64,000 bases of DNA from Euryhalocaulis sp050486445 (GTDB lineage: Bacteria; Pseudomonadota; Alphaproteobacteria; Caulobacterales; Maricaulaceae). Under the pieces are notes generated by a model. It made no database searches and had not been told where the DNA came from. It saw only the letters and a list, made by a program, of their open reading frames with translations. Shown piece after piece: positions 16,930-25,260 of the stretch. The DNA is taken from positions 1-64,000 of the forward strand of contig JBJHDH010000007.1 in NCBI GenBank assembly GCA_050486445.1, written 5' to 3'. How positions within the stretch are numbered: the first letter of the stretch is position 1; each line of letters starts with the position of its first letter. Both the position numbers and the translations under genes were made by a program.

Positions 16930-17382
16930 ATGAGCAAGACCGTCGCGCTCAATCGCCGCGCGCGTCACGATTTCGAGATTTCGGAGACGCTGGAGGCCGG
17001 CCTGGTCCTGACCGGATCGGAGGTGAAGTCGCTGCGTAACGGGCAGGCGAACATCGCCGAGTCCTACGCCAGCGGCGAACACGGCGAGCTTTGGCTCATC
17101 AACGCCTATATCCCGGAATATGCCGGCTCCAACCGCTTCAATCACGCACCGAAGAGACCGCGAAAACTGCTTGTAAAGAAAAGGGAAATGGCGCGTCTAG
17201 CCGGGGCCGTGGGGCGCGACGGCATGACGCTGGTGCCGCTCAAGCTCTATTTCAACGACCGGGGCATCGCCAAGCTGGAGCTGGGCGTCGCCAAGGGCCG
17301 CAAGACCGTGGACAAGCGCCAGGTCATCAAGCAGCGCGAATGGGACCGGCAAAAGGCCAGGCTGCTGCGGGAGAACCGCTGA
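16930..17382 (+). CDS. smpB: SsrA-binding protein SmpB
   Basis: Binds tmRNA and delivers it to stalled ribosomes for trans-translation. The 150 residues cover the OB-fold core (LNRRARHDFEI, GLVLTGSEVKSLR, with SYA) and a basic C-terminal tail (KTVDKRQVIKQREWDRQKAR) that becomes helical in the mRNA channel. It is in the usual dapA-smpB order and its stop shares bases with the start of the lipoprotein that follows (TGATG). Confidence 0.97.
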   Translation: MSKTVALNRRARHDFEISETLEAGLVLTGSEVKSLRNGQANIAESYASGEHGELWLINAYIPEYAGSNRFNHAPKRPRKLLVKKREMARLAGAVGRDGMTLVPLKLYFNDRGIAKLELGVAKGRKTVDKRQVIKQREWDRQKARLLRENR

Positions 17383-17912
17383 TGCGCTGGGTTACATTGC
17401 TGACAGTTTGCGTCGCAACTGCTGCATGCGTGGCGCCTCAGCCTGAGAGCGCCCGCACGGTGGCGGCTTTCGAAGTGCCTTTATGGACAGAAGAAGATCG
17501 TAGCGAATTCATCGCTGTATTGCGAATTGTGGCGGATGCTCATGGCATGCATATTGATGCAGCCAGCTCGCAAGAACTCGAAAGGCGGGCATCTGTTGCG
17601 CGTGAATTTGAACATACCATTAGCGCAGGGATTTGGCTCGGCTCGGATGATGATGAATTCGTTGGATCAATACGGGATTATTATCCTCATCTTGGCCAAG
17701 TATGGATTACGTTCTCACAAGGGACTGATCCCGACAGTAATGGCAGGTTTCGAGAGGATGCGATGAGGGAAATCCGGCTCCGATGGCCGGAAACCTTGTC
17801 TCTCCCAATCATGCCAAGTGGCGCCATCCCATTGCACAGGGACCTCATCAAGACCGAAGACGGCTATGTCGTCGATCCATCTGCTGCATCCAAATATTCA
17901 GGCTTTCGCTGA
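17382..17912 (+). CDS. small lipoprotein of unknown function
   Basis: A 176-aa protein with a hydrophobic leader ending in ATAAC, a plausible lipobox with Cys16, so it is probably a lipoprotein. The mature part is mixed alpha/beta with no recognised family; LRIVADAHGMHIDAASSQEL and VWITFSQGTDPD are its clearest stretches. It starts at the smpB stop (TGATG), so it could be translated with smpB. Base use is noticeably more AT-rich than its neighbours, with runs such as TTATTATCCTC and codons rare around it. This suggests relatively recent acquisition or relaxed selection. It ends two bases before the convergent family-5 UDG. Confidence 0.7.
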   Translation: MRWVTLLTVCVATAACVAPQPESARTVAAFEVPLWTEEDRSEFIAVLRIVADAHGMHIDAASSQELERRASVAREFEHTISAGIWLGSDDDEFVGSIRDYYPHLGQVWITFSQGTDPDSNGRFREDAMREIRLRWPETLSLPIMPSGAIPLHRDLIKTEDGYVVDPSAASKYSGFR

Positions 17913-17914
17913 CC

Positions 17915-18619
17915 CTAATTTGGGAATGCCTGAGAACTATCAATTCCCGCCGCCGCTTTTGCCTTACTGACCGCGTCCTCGAACATGGCCGCCGTCAGGC
18001 GGCCGGTATTCGTGTTGTAGCGGCTGCAATGATAGGAATCGACGAGTGTGAGGGGGCCGTGCGGGCCGTCCAGACGCGCCTCCGCTCCGTGGCCGAAGGG
18101 CGTAGAGGCGAGCCGGCCGCCGAGCGTGCGCACGGCGCTGTCATGGGCGATCTTGCCGAGCGCCAGAATGGCGCGCAGGCCCGGCATCGAGCTGATCTGA
18201 CCGATGAGAAATTGGCGGCAAGTGTTTATTTCCAAAGGAGTTGGCTTGTTTTCCGGCGGCACGCAGCGGACGGCGTTGGCGATCATGCATCCGCGCAGGC
18301 GCAGCCCGTCATCGGCCCGGCCCTCATAGGCGCCGTCGGCCAGGCCGAGTTTCAACAGCGTGGCGTAGAGCAGGTCGCCGGCATAGTCGCCGGTGAAGGG
18401 CCGGCCGGTGGTGTTGGCCCCGTGCAGGCCGGGGGCGAGCCCCAGGATCAGCAGCCGCGCCGCCGGATCGCCGAACGAGGGCACCGCGCCGTTATAGCCG
18501 TGCGGGATGGCGGCCCGGTTCTTTTCCCGGAAGGCGGCGAGGCGCGGGCAGAGCGGACAGTCTTTCGCCGGCTCTGCGAACGGCCGGGAATGATCCCCGG
18601 CCGAAACCGCGGAGGTCAC
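17915..18619 (-). CDS. family 5 uracil-DNA glycosylase (UDGb type)
   Basis: Repair glycosylase of 234 aa. The long first motif GLAPGLHGANTTGRPFTGD (about residues 60-78) and the C-terminal SYHCSRYNTNTGRLT are those of family 5 (UDGb), which lacks the usual catalytic Asp or Asn and acts on uracil, hypoxanthine and related lesions. Four cysteines fit an Fe-S cluster: Cys21 and Cys24 in CPLC, Cys119 in AVRCVPPENKP and Cys134 in NTC. The usual first HPS becomes HCS here. The start is a GTG that overlaps the stop of the NYN gene, so the two are coupled. Confidence 0.88.
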   Translation of the reverse strand: MTSAVSAGDHSRPFAEPAKDCPLCPRLAAFREKNRAAIPHGYNGAVPSFGDPAARLLILGLAPGLHGANTTGRPFTGDYAGDLLYATLLKLGLADGAYEGRADDGLRLRGCMIANAVRCVPPENKPTPLEINTCRQFLIGQISSMPGLRAILALGKIAHDSAVRTLGGRLASTPFGHGAEARLDGPHGPLTLVDSYHCSRYNTNTGRLTAAMFEDAVSKAKAAAGIDSSQAFPN

Positions 18620-19251
18620 GCCTCCTGCTCCTCCAGCACGTCTTCGTCGTCGTAATCCTCGTCATCGTCATCGTCATCGTCATCGTCGTCATCGTCGTTG
18701 TGGTCCTGCGCCGGGCGTTGCTGGCGCGGGCGGCCGATCAGGCTTTCGAGATCGGCGAGGTCGATGAACGTATCTGCCTGACGCCGCAGCTCGTCGGCGA
18801 TCATCGGCGGCTGGCTCTTGAGGCTGGAGACCACGGTGACGCGCACGCCCCGCGCCTGCACCGCCTCGACCAGACGGCGGAAATCCCCGTCGCCGGAGAA
18901 CAGCACGATATGGTCCAGATGCTGCGCCATCGACAGGATGTCGACGGTAATGTCCACGTCCATGTCGCCCTTGATGCGGCGCTGGCCCTCGCGGTCGGTG
19001 AAGCTTTTGGCCGGCTTCGTAACCACGGTGAAACCATTATAATCGAGCCAGTCGATCAAAGGCCGCAGCGGCGAATATTCCTGGTCCTCAACCAAAGCGG
19101 TGTAATACAGCGCCCGCACCAGACGGCCGCGTTTGCGGAACTCTTCCAGCAGCTTGCGGTAATCGACATCGAAGTCCAGAGCCTTGGCGGCGGAATAGAA
19201 ATTGGCGCCGTCGATAAACAATGCGATCCGTTCGTTCGGATAAAAGGCCAT
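18616..19251 (-). CDS. NYN-domain (LabA/DUF88) protein with acidic tail
   Basis: A 211-aa cytoplasmic protein of the LabA/NYN group, related to PIN-type nucleases. The first acid is in LFIDGANFY (Asp14), the second cluster is in KGDMDVDITVDILSMA, and the third is FSGDGDFRRLVEAV, so the metal-binding acids are kept. The last 30 residues are almost only Asp and Glu, encoded by a GTCATC hexamer run at 18661-18684 and imperfect copies of it. RNase activity is the family expectation; the target is unknown. ATG 19251 is chosen because the domain begins at once; the in-frame extension to 19311 has no clear role. Confidence 0.87.
   Translation of the reverse strand: MAFYPNERIALFIDGANFYSAAKALDFDVDYRKLLEEFRKRGRLVRALYYTALVEDQEYSPLRPLIDWLDYNGFTVVTKPAKSFTDREGQRRIKGDMDVDITVDILSMAQHLDHIVLFSGDGDFRRLVEAVQARGVRVTVVSSLKSQPPMIADELRRQADTFIDLADLESLIGRPRQQRPAQDHNDDDDDDDDDDDDEDYDDEDVLEEQEA
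18661..18684. repeat. GTCATC hexanucleotide repeat
   Basis: Four perfect GTCATC units (GATGAC on the coding strand, Asp-Asp) followed by GTCGTC ATCGTC and similar imperfect copies to about 18700. It codes for the acidic tail of the NYN protein. The run could change length by slippage in steps of two residues without breaking the frame. Confidence 0.9.
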
Positions 19252-19322
19252 GCAGCAATCCCTGTCTGAAAATGGTTCAATCAATCGGGCAAACCGCCCG
19301 CGCGGCGACATATGGTTCTAGC

Positions 19323-19862
19323 ATGATCCTAATCGCCGCCGGCGGCAATCTTCCTTATCGGGGCGCGCCGCCGGAACGCACCATCGCCGCCGCGTTCGAT
19401 GCGCTGGAGGAGGCGGGCGACATCCGGGTCGTTGCACGCTCGCGCCTGTATTCCAGCCCGGCCTGGCCGGACCCGTCGGCGCCGCCTTATGTCAACGCCG
19501 CCGCGCGGCTGGAGACGGCGCTGACGCCGGAGGCGCTGCTGGAGCGGCTGCACGCAATTGAGGCGCGGTTCGGCCGGGAGCGGAACGCGGACGACCGCTG
19601 GGCTTCGCGCACGCTGGATCTGGACCTGATCGACCATGACGGGGCGGTGCGGACGCCAAAGGAGGCGGGGGGGCTGAGCCTGCCGCATCCCAGGGCGGCA
19701 GCACGGGCCTTTGTGCTGCTGCCTCTGGCCGATGTGGCCCCGGACTGGCGGACCCCGGATGGATCGAATATGGGCGGGCGGGGCCTTATGGAGCTGATCG
19801 CCGCCCTGCCGGAGCGCGACCGGGCTGCAACAATCCTGTTGCATCCGCACACTATGCCTTGA
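19323..19862 (+). CDS. folK: 2-amino-4-hydroxy-6-hydroxymethyldihydropteridine diphosphokinase
   Basis: HPPK, the pyrophosphokinase of folate synthesis, 179 aa. The glycine-rich start is IAAGGNLP, the YSSPAW and YVNAAARLET segments follow, and the ATP and metal motif is FGRERNADDRWASRTLDLDLI, containing the paired DLD acids. A VLLPLADVAPDW segment closes the fold. The start at 19323 has no strong ribosome site. It is divergent from the NYN gene and rpoZ follows after 56 bp. Confidence 0.9.
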   Translation: MILIAAGGNLPYRGAPPERTIAAAFDALEEAGDIRVVARSRLYSSPAWPDPSAPPYVNAAARLETALTPEALLERLHAIEARFGRERNADDRWASRTLDLDLIDHDGAVRTPKEAGGLSLPHPRAAARAFVLLPLADVAPDWRTPDGSNMGGRGLMELIAALPERDRAATILLHPHTMP

Positions 19863-19918
19863 AGCGGCGGGGACTCGCGCGTAGATACGGGCGGTTACCT
19901 TGCCCTCAGGAGACGTAA

Positions 19919-20275
19919 ATGGCCCGCGTCACGGTCGAAGACTGTATCGAGCAAGTGCCGAACCGGTTCGACCTGGTTCTGCTGTCCGCGCACCGCGCAC
20001 GCAACATTTCCGCCGGCGCGGAACTGAAGCTGGACCGGGACAAGGACAAAAACCCGGTGGTGGCCCTGCGCGAGATCGCCGAATGTGTGATCCGTCCGGC
20101 GGACATGCAGGAAAGCCTGATCGCTTCGCTCCAGCGCGTGATCCCGCTGGAGGACGCCGAGGACGAAGCCGAGCGCGCCACGCTGGAGGCCGAGGGCGAT
20201 GTCACGGTCAACGAGGAAGAAATGCTGAAAGCGCTTCAGACCGACCGCGACTCGGGGCCGGACAACCGGTTCTAG
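19919..20275 (+). CDS. rpoZ: RNA polymerase omega subunit
   Basis: Small accessory subunit that helps assemble RNA polymerase, 118 aa. The N-terminus MARVTVEDCIEQVPNRFDLV is the family signature, followed by the AHRARNIS helix and KNPVVALREIA. A longer acidic C-terminal tail is typical for alphaproteobacteria. CAGGAG lies just before the ATG. It precedes rsh, an old conserved pairing that links the polymerase to the stringent response. Confidence 0.97.
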   Translation: MARVTVEDCIEQVPNRFDLVLLSAHRARNISAGAELKLDRDKDKNPVVALREIAECVIRPADMQESLIASLQRVIPLEDAEDEAERATLEAEGDVTVNEEEMLKALQTDRDSGPDNRF

Positions 20276-20284
20276 GGCCCTAAT

Positions 20285-22528
20285 GTGGCGGCGCACGCGG
20301 AACCCGTCGCAGCACGCCTGACGTCCTCGCCTCTTACCGCGCCGGACCCGGGACGGCCCCCGCTTACAGCCGATGATCTGATCGACCGCATTCGCGCCTA
20401 TAATCCGGCGGTGGACGCGGACCTGATCCGCCGCGCCTATGATTATTGCGTTCAGATGCACGGCCCGCAGCGCCGGCATTCCGGCGAACCGTATTTCACA
20501 CATCCCATCGCCGCCGCCGGGATCCTCACCGAACTGCATCTGGATCCCGTCTCCATCGTTACCGCGCTGCTGCACGATGTGGTGGAGGACACCGACGCCA
20601 CGCGCGCGGATGTTATCGCCATGTTCGGGGAGGATATCGCGGACCTGGTCGCTGGCGTCACCAAGCTGGGTCAGGTGGAGCTGACCTCCGCCCATACCGA
20701 GCAGGCGGAGAACCTCCAGAAATTCGTGCTGGCGATTACGCAGGATGTCCGTGTGCTGCTGGTGAAGCTGGCGGACCGGCTGCATAATATGCGCACGTTG
20801 CATTTTCATCCGCGCACGGAAAGCCGCGAGCGGATCGCGCGCGAGACGGCGGACATCTATGCCCCGCTGGCGCGCCGTATCGGCGTCGAGCGGATCAGCG
20901 CCGAGCTGGAAGATTTGTCTTTCCGGCACCTCAATTCCGGCGCCTATGAATCGATCCGCACCCGGCTGGAGCAGATGCGCAGCGAAAGCGCAGGCGCGGT
21001 GTCGGATGTCTCGCTGGCGGTGACCGAGCGGCTGGAGACGGCGGACATTCCCGCGACTGTGTATGGGCGGGAAAAGCGGCCCTATTCGATCTGGCGGAAG
21101 CTGCAACGCAAATCGGTCGGCTTCGCCGAACTGGCGGATGTCTATGGTTTCCGCGTGCTGGTGGACACGGAGGAGGAATGCTACCGCGCGCTGGGCGCCA
21201 TCCATACGACATGGCGCTACACGCCGGATCGTTTCCGCGACTACATTTCTGTTCCAAAGCCGAACAATTACCGTTCTCTGCACACCACGGTGATGGGGCC
21301 GGGCCAGACGCGCGTGGAACTGCAAATCCGCACGCATGAAATGAACGATGTGGCCGAGCGCGGCGTGGCTGCGCACTGGCGCTATAAGGACAATCTGTAT
21401 CTGTTCGACGCGGCCGCGGCAGAGGCTGCGGGCGGTGATCCGCTGGAACGGCTGCGGCCCTTTGTCGAAATTCTGGAACATGGCGGCGACCCGGAAGAAT
21501 TTCTGGAGCATGCCCGCATGGAGATGTTCCAGGATCAGGTGTTCACCTTCACGCCGAAGGGCAGGCTGATTCCCCTGCCGCAGGGCGCGATGCCGCTGGA
21601 CTTCGCCTACGCCATCCATAGCGAGATCGGCGACACGGCTGTGGGGGCGCTCATCAACGGACGCGAGCGTCCGCTGTCGACGCGGCTGCGCAATGCGGAC
21701 GTAGTGGAGATTCTGCGCGCCGGCGCGCCGAAGCCGCCGGCCAACTGGCGGCAGCTTGTGGTGACAGGACGGGCGCGCAGCGCCATCCGCCGTCTGGTGC
21801 GCCAGACCGAGAGCGAGGAATTCGCGCGTATCGGCCGCTCCATCGCCGAGTCGGCGTTCCGGCGCGAAGGCAAGGATATGGGCAAAGCCAATCTGGAAGA
21901 TGCGCTGACGCGCCTCAATCTGCGCGACGAACAGGCGCTGTTCATCGCGCTCGGCCGTGGACGGATCGGCGGCGCCGAACTGCTGGAGGCTGTCTATCCG
22001 GGGCGCAAGGATTCGCGCCGCACGCGCTGGCGCCGCGCACTGATCCGCGAGGGTAAGGCCCAGCTCTATGTCCGCGGCAAGACCAAGGCGCTGACTCCCG
22101 GTGTGACGCTGGATTTCGCCAAATGCTGCTCGCCGCTGCCGGGCGACCGCATCGTGGGCATCCTGCAACCCGAGATCGGGGTGGAGGTGCATACGATCGA
22201 CTGCGAAAGCCTCGCGCAATACGAGGACGACGCCGACCGCTGGATCGACCTGAACTGGACGCCGAAGGCCGAAAGCGACTCCATGGCGATCGGCCGCATC
22301 AATCTGACCGTGCTGCACGAGCCGGGCGCGCTGGCCGAGATCGCCCAGATCGTGGGCGAGAATAACGGCAATATCGCCAATATCCGCACCCAGTCGCGCT
22401 CGTCCGACTTCATCGACATGCAGATGGATGTGGAAGTCGTCGACGCGAAGCATTTGTCGCATATCGTTGCGGCGCTGCGCGCCAGCCGGGCTGTGGCCTC
22501 GGCGAAACGGGCGAAGGACGTTCTGTGA
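20285..22528 (+). CDS. rsh: RelA/SpoT-family (p)ppGpp synthetase/hydrolase
   Basis: Bifunctional alarmone enzyme of 747 aa. Domains in order: hydrolase with the HD pair in LLHDVVEDTDA (residues 97-98), synthetase at about 255-385 (YGREKRPYSIWRKL, DVYGFRVLV, PKPNNYRSLHTT), TGS domain around 410-475 (VFTFTPKGRLIPLPQGA) and a C-terminal ACT domain (about 670-745, LHEPGALAEIAQIVGENNGNI). The intact HD motif means it can also break down (p)ppGpp, as expected for the single Rsh of alphaproteobacteria. Start is GTG at 20285, since the ATG two bases earlier is out of frame. The stop overlaps the pdxJ start. Confidence 0.95.
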   Translation: MAAHAEPVAARLTSSPLTAPDPGRPPLTADDLIDRIRAYNPAVDADLIRRAYDYCVQMHGPQRRHSGEPYFTHPIAAAGILTELHLDPVSIVTALLHDVVEDTDATRADVIAMFGEDIADLVAGVTKLGQVELTSAHTEQAENLQKFVLAITQDVRVLLVKLADRLHNMRTLHFHPRTESRERIARETADIYAPLARRIGVERISAELEDLSFRHLNSGAYESIRTRLEQMRSESAGAVSDVSLAVTERLETADIPATVYGREKRPYSIWRKLQRKSVGFAELADVYGFRVLVDTEEECYRALGAIHTTWRYTPDRFRDYISVPKPNNYRSLHTTVMGPGQTRVELQIRTHEMNDVAERGVAAHWRYKDNLYLFDAAAAEAAGGDPLERLRPFVEILEHGGDPEEFLEHARMEMFQDQVFTFTPKGRLIPLPQGAMPLDFAYAIHSEIGDTAVGALINGRERPLSTRLRNADVVEILRAGAPKPPANWRQLVVTGRARSAIRRLVRQTESEEFARIGRSIAESAFRREGKDMGKANLEDALTRLNLRDEQALFIALGRGRIGGAELLEAVYPGRKDSRRTRWRRALIREGKAQLYVRGKTKALTPGVTLDFAKCCSPLPGDRIVGILQPEIGVEVHTIDCESLAQYEDDADRWIDLNWTPKAESDSMAIGRINLTVLHEPGALAEIAQIVGENNGNIANIRTQSRSSDFIDMQMDVEVVDAKHLSHIVAALRASRAVASAKRAKDVL

Positions 22529-23298
22529 CCGCTGCGCCGCGTCTCCAAATTCCCCGTCTGGGCGTGAATATCGACCATGTCGCCACGATCCGTAACGCGC
22601 GGGGTGGGGCGCATCCCGATCCTGTGCGCGCGGCGCTGATGGCCGAGGAGGCCGGCGCCGACGGCATCACCGCGCATCTGCGCGAGGACCGGCGCCATAT
22701 CGGTGATGACGATATCGCGCGGCTGATGGACGAGCTGTCTCTGCCGCTGAATCTGGAAATGGCGGCGACGGACGAGATGCTGGAGATCGCCCTGCGTCAC
22801 CGGCCGCATGCCGCCTGTATCGTGCCGGAAAAGCGCGAGGAGCGGACGACCGAAGGAGGGCTGGACGCGGCGCGCCAGCATAATCATCTGGCGCCGTTCG
22901 TGCGGGAATTGTCGGCGGCGCGCATTCGCGTCTCGCTGTTCATCGAGCCGGATATTTCGCAGATCGCCGCCGCCGCCGCGCTCGGCGCCCCGGTGGTGGA
23001 GCTGCATACCGGCCGTTATGTCGAGCTGGTCTTTGCCGGCGATAAAGCCGGCGCGGAAGCGGAGCTGACGCGGATGCGCGAAGCCGCGGCGGCGGGCGCG
23101 GAGCGGGGGCTGGAAATCCACGCCGGGCACGGTCTGACCTACGAGACGGCCGGCCCGGTCGCCGCCATTCCAGAAGTGGCGGAGCTGAATATCGGTCACT
23201 TCCTGGTGGGCGAGGCGATCTTTACAGGGTTTTCCAATTCCATCGCCCGCATGAAGGCGGCAATACAGGAAGCGCGCACAGGAGCGGAAGCGCCATGA
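22525..23298 (+). CDS. pdxJ: pyridoxine 5'-phosphate synthase
   Basis: Closes the pyridoxine ring from 1-deoxyxylulose-5-phosphate and amino-acetone phosphate, the last step of the DXP-dependent vitamin B6 route. The 257-aa TIM barrel starts with LGVNIDHVATIRNARGG and has HLREDRRHI, HAACIVPEKREE and ELNIGHFLVGEAI, all PdxJ signatures. GTG start overlapping the rsh stop (GTGA). It overlaps acpS by 4 bp at its end, in the common pdxJ-acpS-lepB order. Confidence 0.96.
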   Translation: MTAAPRLQIPRLGVNIDHVATIRNARGGAHPDPVRAALMAEEAGADGITAHLREDRRHIGDDDIARLMDELSLPLNLEMAATDEMLEIALRHRPHAACIVPEKREERTTEGGLDAARQHNHLAPFVRELSAARIRVSLFIEPDISQIAAAAALGAPVVELHTGRYVELVFAGDKAGAEAELTRMREAAAAGAERGLEIHAGHGLTYETAGPVAAIPEVAELNIGHFLVGEAIFTGFSNSIARMKAAIQEARTGAEAP

Positions 23299-23735
23299 TC
23301 CTCGGTCTTGGCTCGGACATGATCGACATCCGCCGGGTGGAGTCGTCGCTGGAGCGGTTCGGCGAGCGGTTCACCGCGCGCATCTTTACCGATGTCGAGC
23401 GGGCGAAATCGGACCGGCGGGCGCAGCGGGCGGCATCCTACGCCAAACGGTTCGCGGCCAAGGAGGCGTGCGCCAAGGCGCTGGGCACCGGCGTGCCGCG
23501 CGCCGGCGTACACTGGAAGGATATGGGCGTGGTCAACCTGCCCAGCGGCGCGCCGACGATGCACTTGACGGGGGGCGCGGCACGGCGTTTGCAGGAATTG
23601 CTGGACCAGGCGATGGATTCCGGCGCGCCGTCTGGCGCGCGGGCCGCGATCCATGTCACGATCACAGACGATTATCCGCTGGCCCAGGCTTTTGTGATGA
23701 TTACCGCCGAGGTGGCCTGGAAGGATAGAATGTGA
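23295..23735 (+). CDS. acpS: holo-[acyl-carrier-protein] synthase
   Basis: Transfers phosphopantetheine from CoA to acyl carrier protein. The 146 residues have the magnesium motif GLGSDMIDIRRVE and the second motif RFAAKEACAKALGTG, and end with VTITDDYPLAQAFV. Overlaps pdxJ by 4 bp and abuts lepB (TGATG). Confidence 0.95.
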   Translation: MILGLGSDMIDIRRVESSLERFGERFTARIFTDVERAKSDRRAQRAASYAKRFAAKEACAKALGTGVPRAGVHWKDMGVVNLPSGAPTMHLTGGAARRLQELLDQAMDSGAPSGARAAIHVTITDDYPLAQAFVMITAEVAWKDRM

Positions 23736-24559
23736 TGGCAAACGAAGCCGGAACCGGGCCGATGGAGCAGATGGACCAAAAGACCCAAAATCAGGCCGCG
23801 GACGACGCTGAAAGCGAGAACAAGCGCAAGGGCGAAAGCTGGTCTGAGAACATCAAGACCATCGTCTATGCACTGCTGATCGCGCTGGTGATCCGAACGC
23901 TGCTATTCCAGCCTTTCCATATTCCATCCGGCTCGATGGAGCCGTCGCTGCTGACCGGCGATTATATTTTCGCATCGAAATATACGTACGGCTACAGCCG
24001 CCATTCGATGCCGTTCTCGCCGCCGCTGTTCGAGGGCCGCTTTCTCGGCCGCGATCCAGAGCGTGGCGAGATCGCCGTGTTCAAGACGCCGGAAGACAAT
24101 CGCACCGACTTCATCAAGCGGGTCATCGGCCTGCCCGGAGACACCATCCAGATGCAGGGCGGCGTGCTCCATATCAACGGCGATCCGGTTCCGCGTGAAC
24201 TGGTCAATGTGTTGGAGGAGACCAACCGCTTTGGCGGGATAACGACGACGCAGGTCTATCGCGAAACTCTTCCGAATGGGGTCGAGTATCTGACCTATGA
24301 CATGGGGCCGCGCGAATATGACAATACGCGCGTCTATTTCGTGCCCGCCGGCCATTATTTCATGATGGGCGACAATCGCGACAATTCCAGCGACAGCCGC
24401 GTGTTCGGCGCGGTTTCCGAAGAGGCGTTTGTCGGCAAGGCGCAGATCGTCTTCTTCTCGGTGAACCAGAATTTCCGGCTGGTGCGCCCCTGGACCTGGT
24501 TCAATTTCCGTCTGGACCGGTTTTTCCACGGCCTGAAGGCGGACCCGGAAAAATTGTGA
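23735..24559 (+). CDS. lepB: signal peptidase I
   Basis: Inner-membrane protease that removes Sec signal peptides, 274 aa. A single membrane segment (IVYALLIALVIRTLLF, about residues 43-58) precedes the catalytic Ser67 in IPSGSMEPSLL; the general base is Lys128 in TDFIKRVIGLPGD. The MGDNRDNSSDSR motif is also present. The 40-residue polar N-terminus before the membrane segment is typical of alphaproteobacterial members. ATG 23735 is preferred; GTG 23732 adds one residue. It is followed by rnc (GTGA overlap). Confidence 0.96.
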   Translation: MANEAGTGPMEQMDQKTQNQAADDAESENKRKGESWSENIKTIVYALLIALVIRTLLFQPFHIPSGSMEPSLLTGDYIFASKYTYGYSRHSMPFSPPLFEGRFLGRDPERGEIAVFKTPEDNRTDFIKRVIGLPGDTIQMQGGVLHINGDPVPRELVNVLEETNRFGGITTTQVYRETLPNGVEYLTYDMGPREYDNTRVYFVPAGHYFMMGDNRDNSSDSRVFGAVSEEAFVGKAQIVFFSVNQNFRLVRPWTWFNFRLDRFFHGLKADPEKL

Positions 24560-25260
24560 GCGAAGCGGCGCGTGACCCGGCCGGGGAACTGGAAGTGCGG
24601 ATCGGCTGGCGTTTCGCTGGCCGCGACCTGCTGCTTCAGGCCCTGACCCATTCCAGCTTTGGTGACGGCAAGGGCGCGCAGCAGAGCTATGAGCGGCTGG
24701 AATTTCTCGGCGACCGGGTGCTGAACCTGCTGGCGGCGGAACGGCTGAGCGCGGAATTCCCGGACGAGACCGAAGGCGGTCTGGCGCCACGCCTGAACCA
24801 GCTTGTGCGCCGGGAGACCTGCGCCCGCGTCGCGCGCCGCGCCGGTCTGGACGCAGCCCTGCTGATGGCGGACTCCGAGGCGCGCGCCGGCGGACGCAAC
24901 AAGGATTCCATCCTCGGCGACGCCTGCGAGGCGTTGATCGGCGCGCTGTATCTGGATGGCGGCCTGCCTGCCGCCGCCGGTTTCTTCGACCGTTTCTGGC
25001 CTGAGGAGATCGAGGCGGTGCGCACCGCGCCGCAGGATCCCAAGACCCGGCTGCAGGAATGGAGTCTGGCGCGCGGGCTGGGCGTGCCCGCCTATGAGGT
25101 GGTGGCGCGTTCCGGTCCCGATCATCGCCCCGTGTTCACGGTCGAGGCGCGGCTGGGCCAGCGCGCCGCGCCGGGGGAGGGCGAATTCAAACAGGCGGCG
25201 GAGCGGGCCGCCGCCGCCGCGCTCTATGCGCTGCTGACGGAGACTTCGGCCGATGACTGA
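24556..25260 (+). CDS. rnc: ribonuclease III
   Basis: Double-strand RNA endonuclease for rRNA and mRNA processing, 234 aa. The catalytic domain has YERLEFLGDRVLNL near residue 45 and the second acidic site DACEALIGALYLDGG near 118, and a dsRNA-binding domain occupies about 155-228 (DPKTRLQEWSLARG to KQAAERAAAAALYALL). GTG start overlaps the lepB stop, and the end overlaps era by 8 bp. Confidence 0.97.
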   Translation: MSEAARDPAGELEVRIGWRFAGRDLLLQALTHSSFGDGKGAQQSYERLEFLGDRVLNLLAAERLSAEFPDETEGGLAPRLNQLVRRETCARVARRAGLDAALLMADSEARAGGRNKDSILGDACEALIGALYLDGGLPAAAGFFDRFWPEEIEAVRTAPQDPKTRLQEWSLARGLGVPAYEVVARSGPDHRPVFTVEARLGQRAAPGEGEFKQAAERAAAAALYALLTETSADD

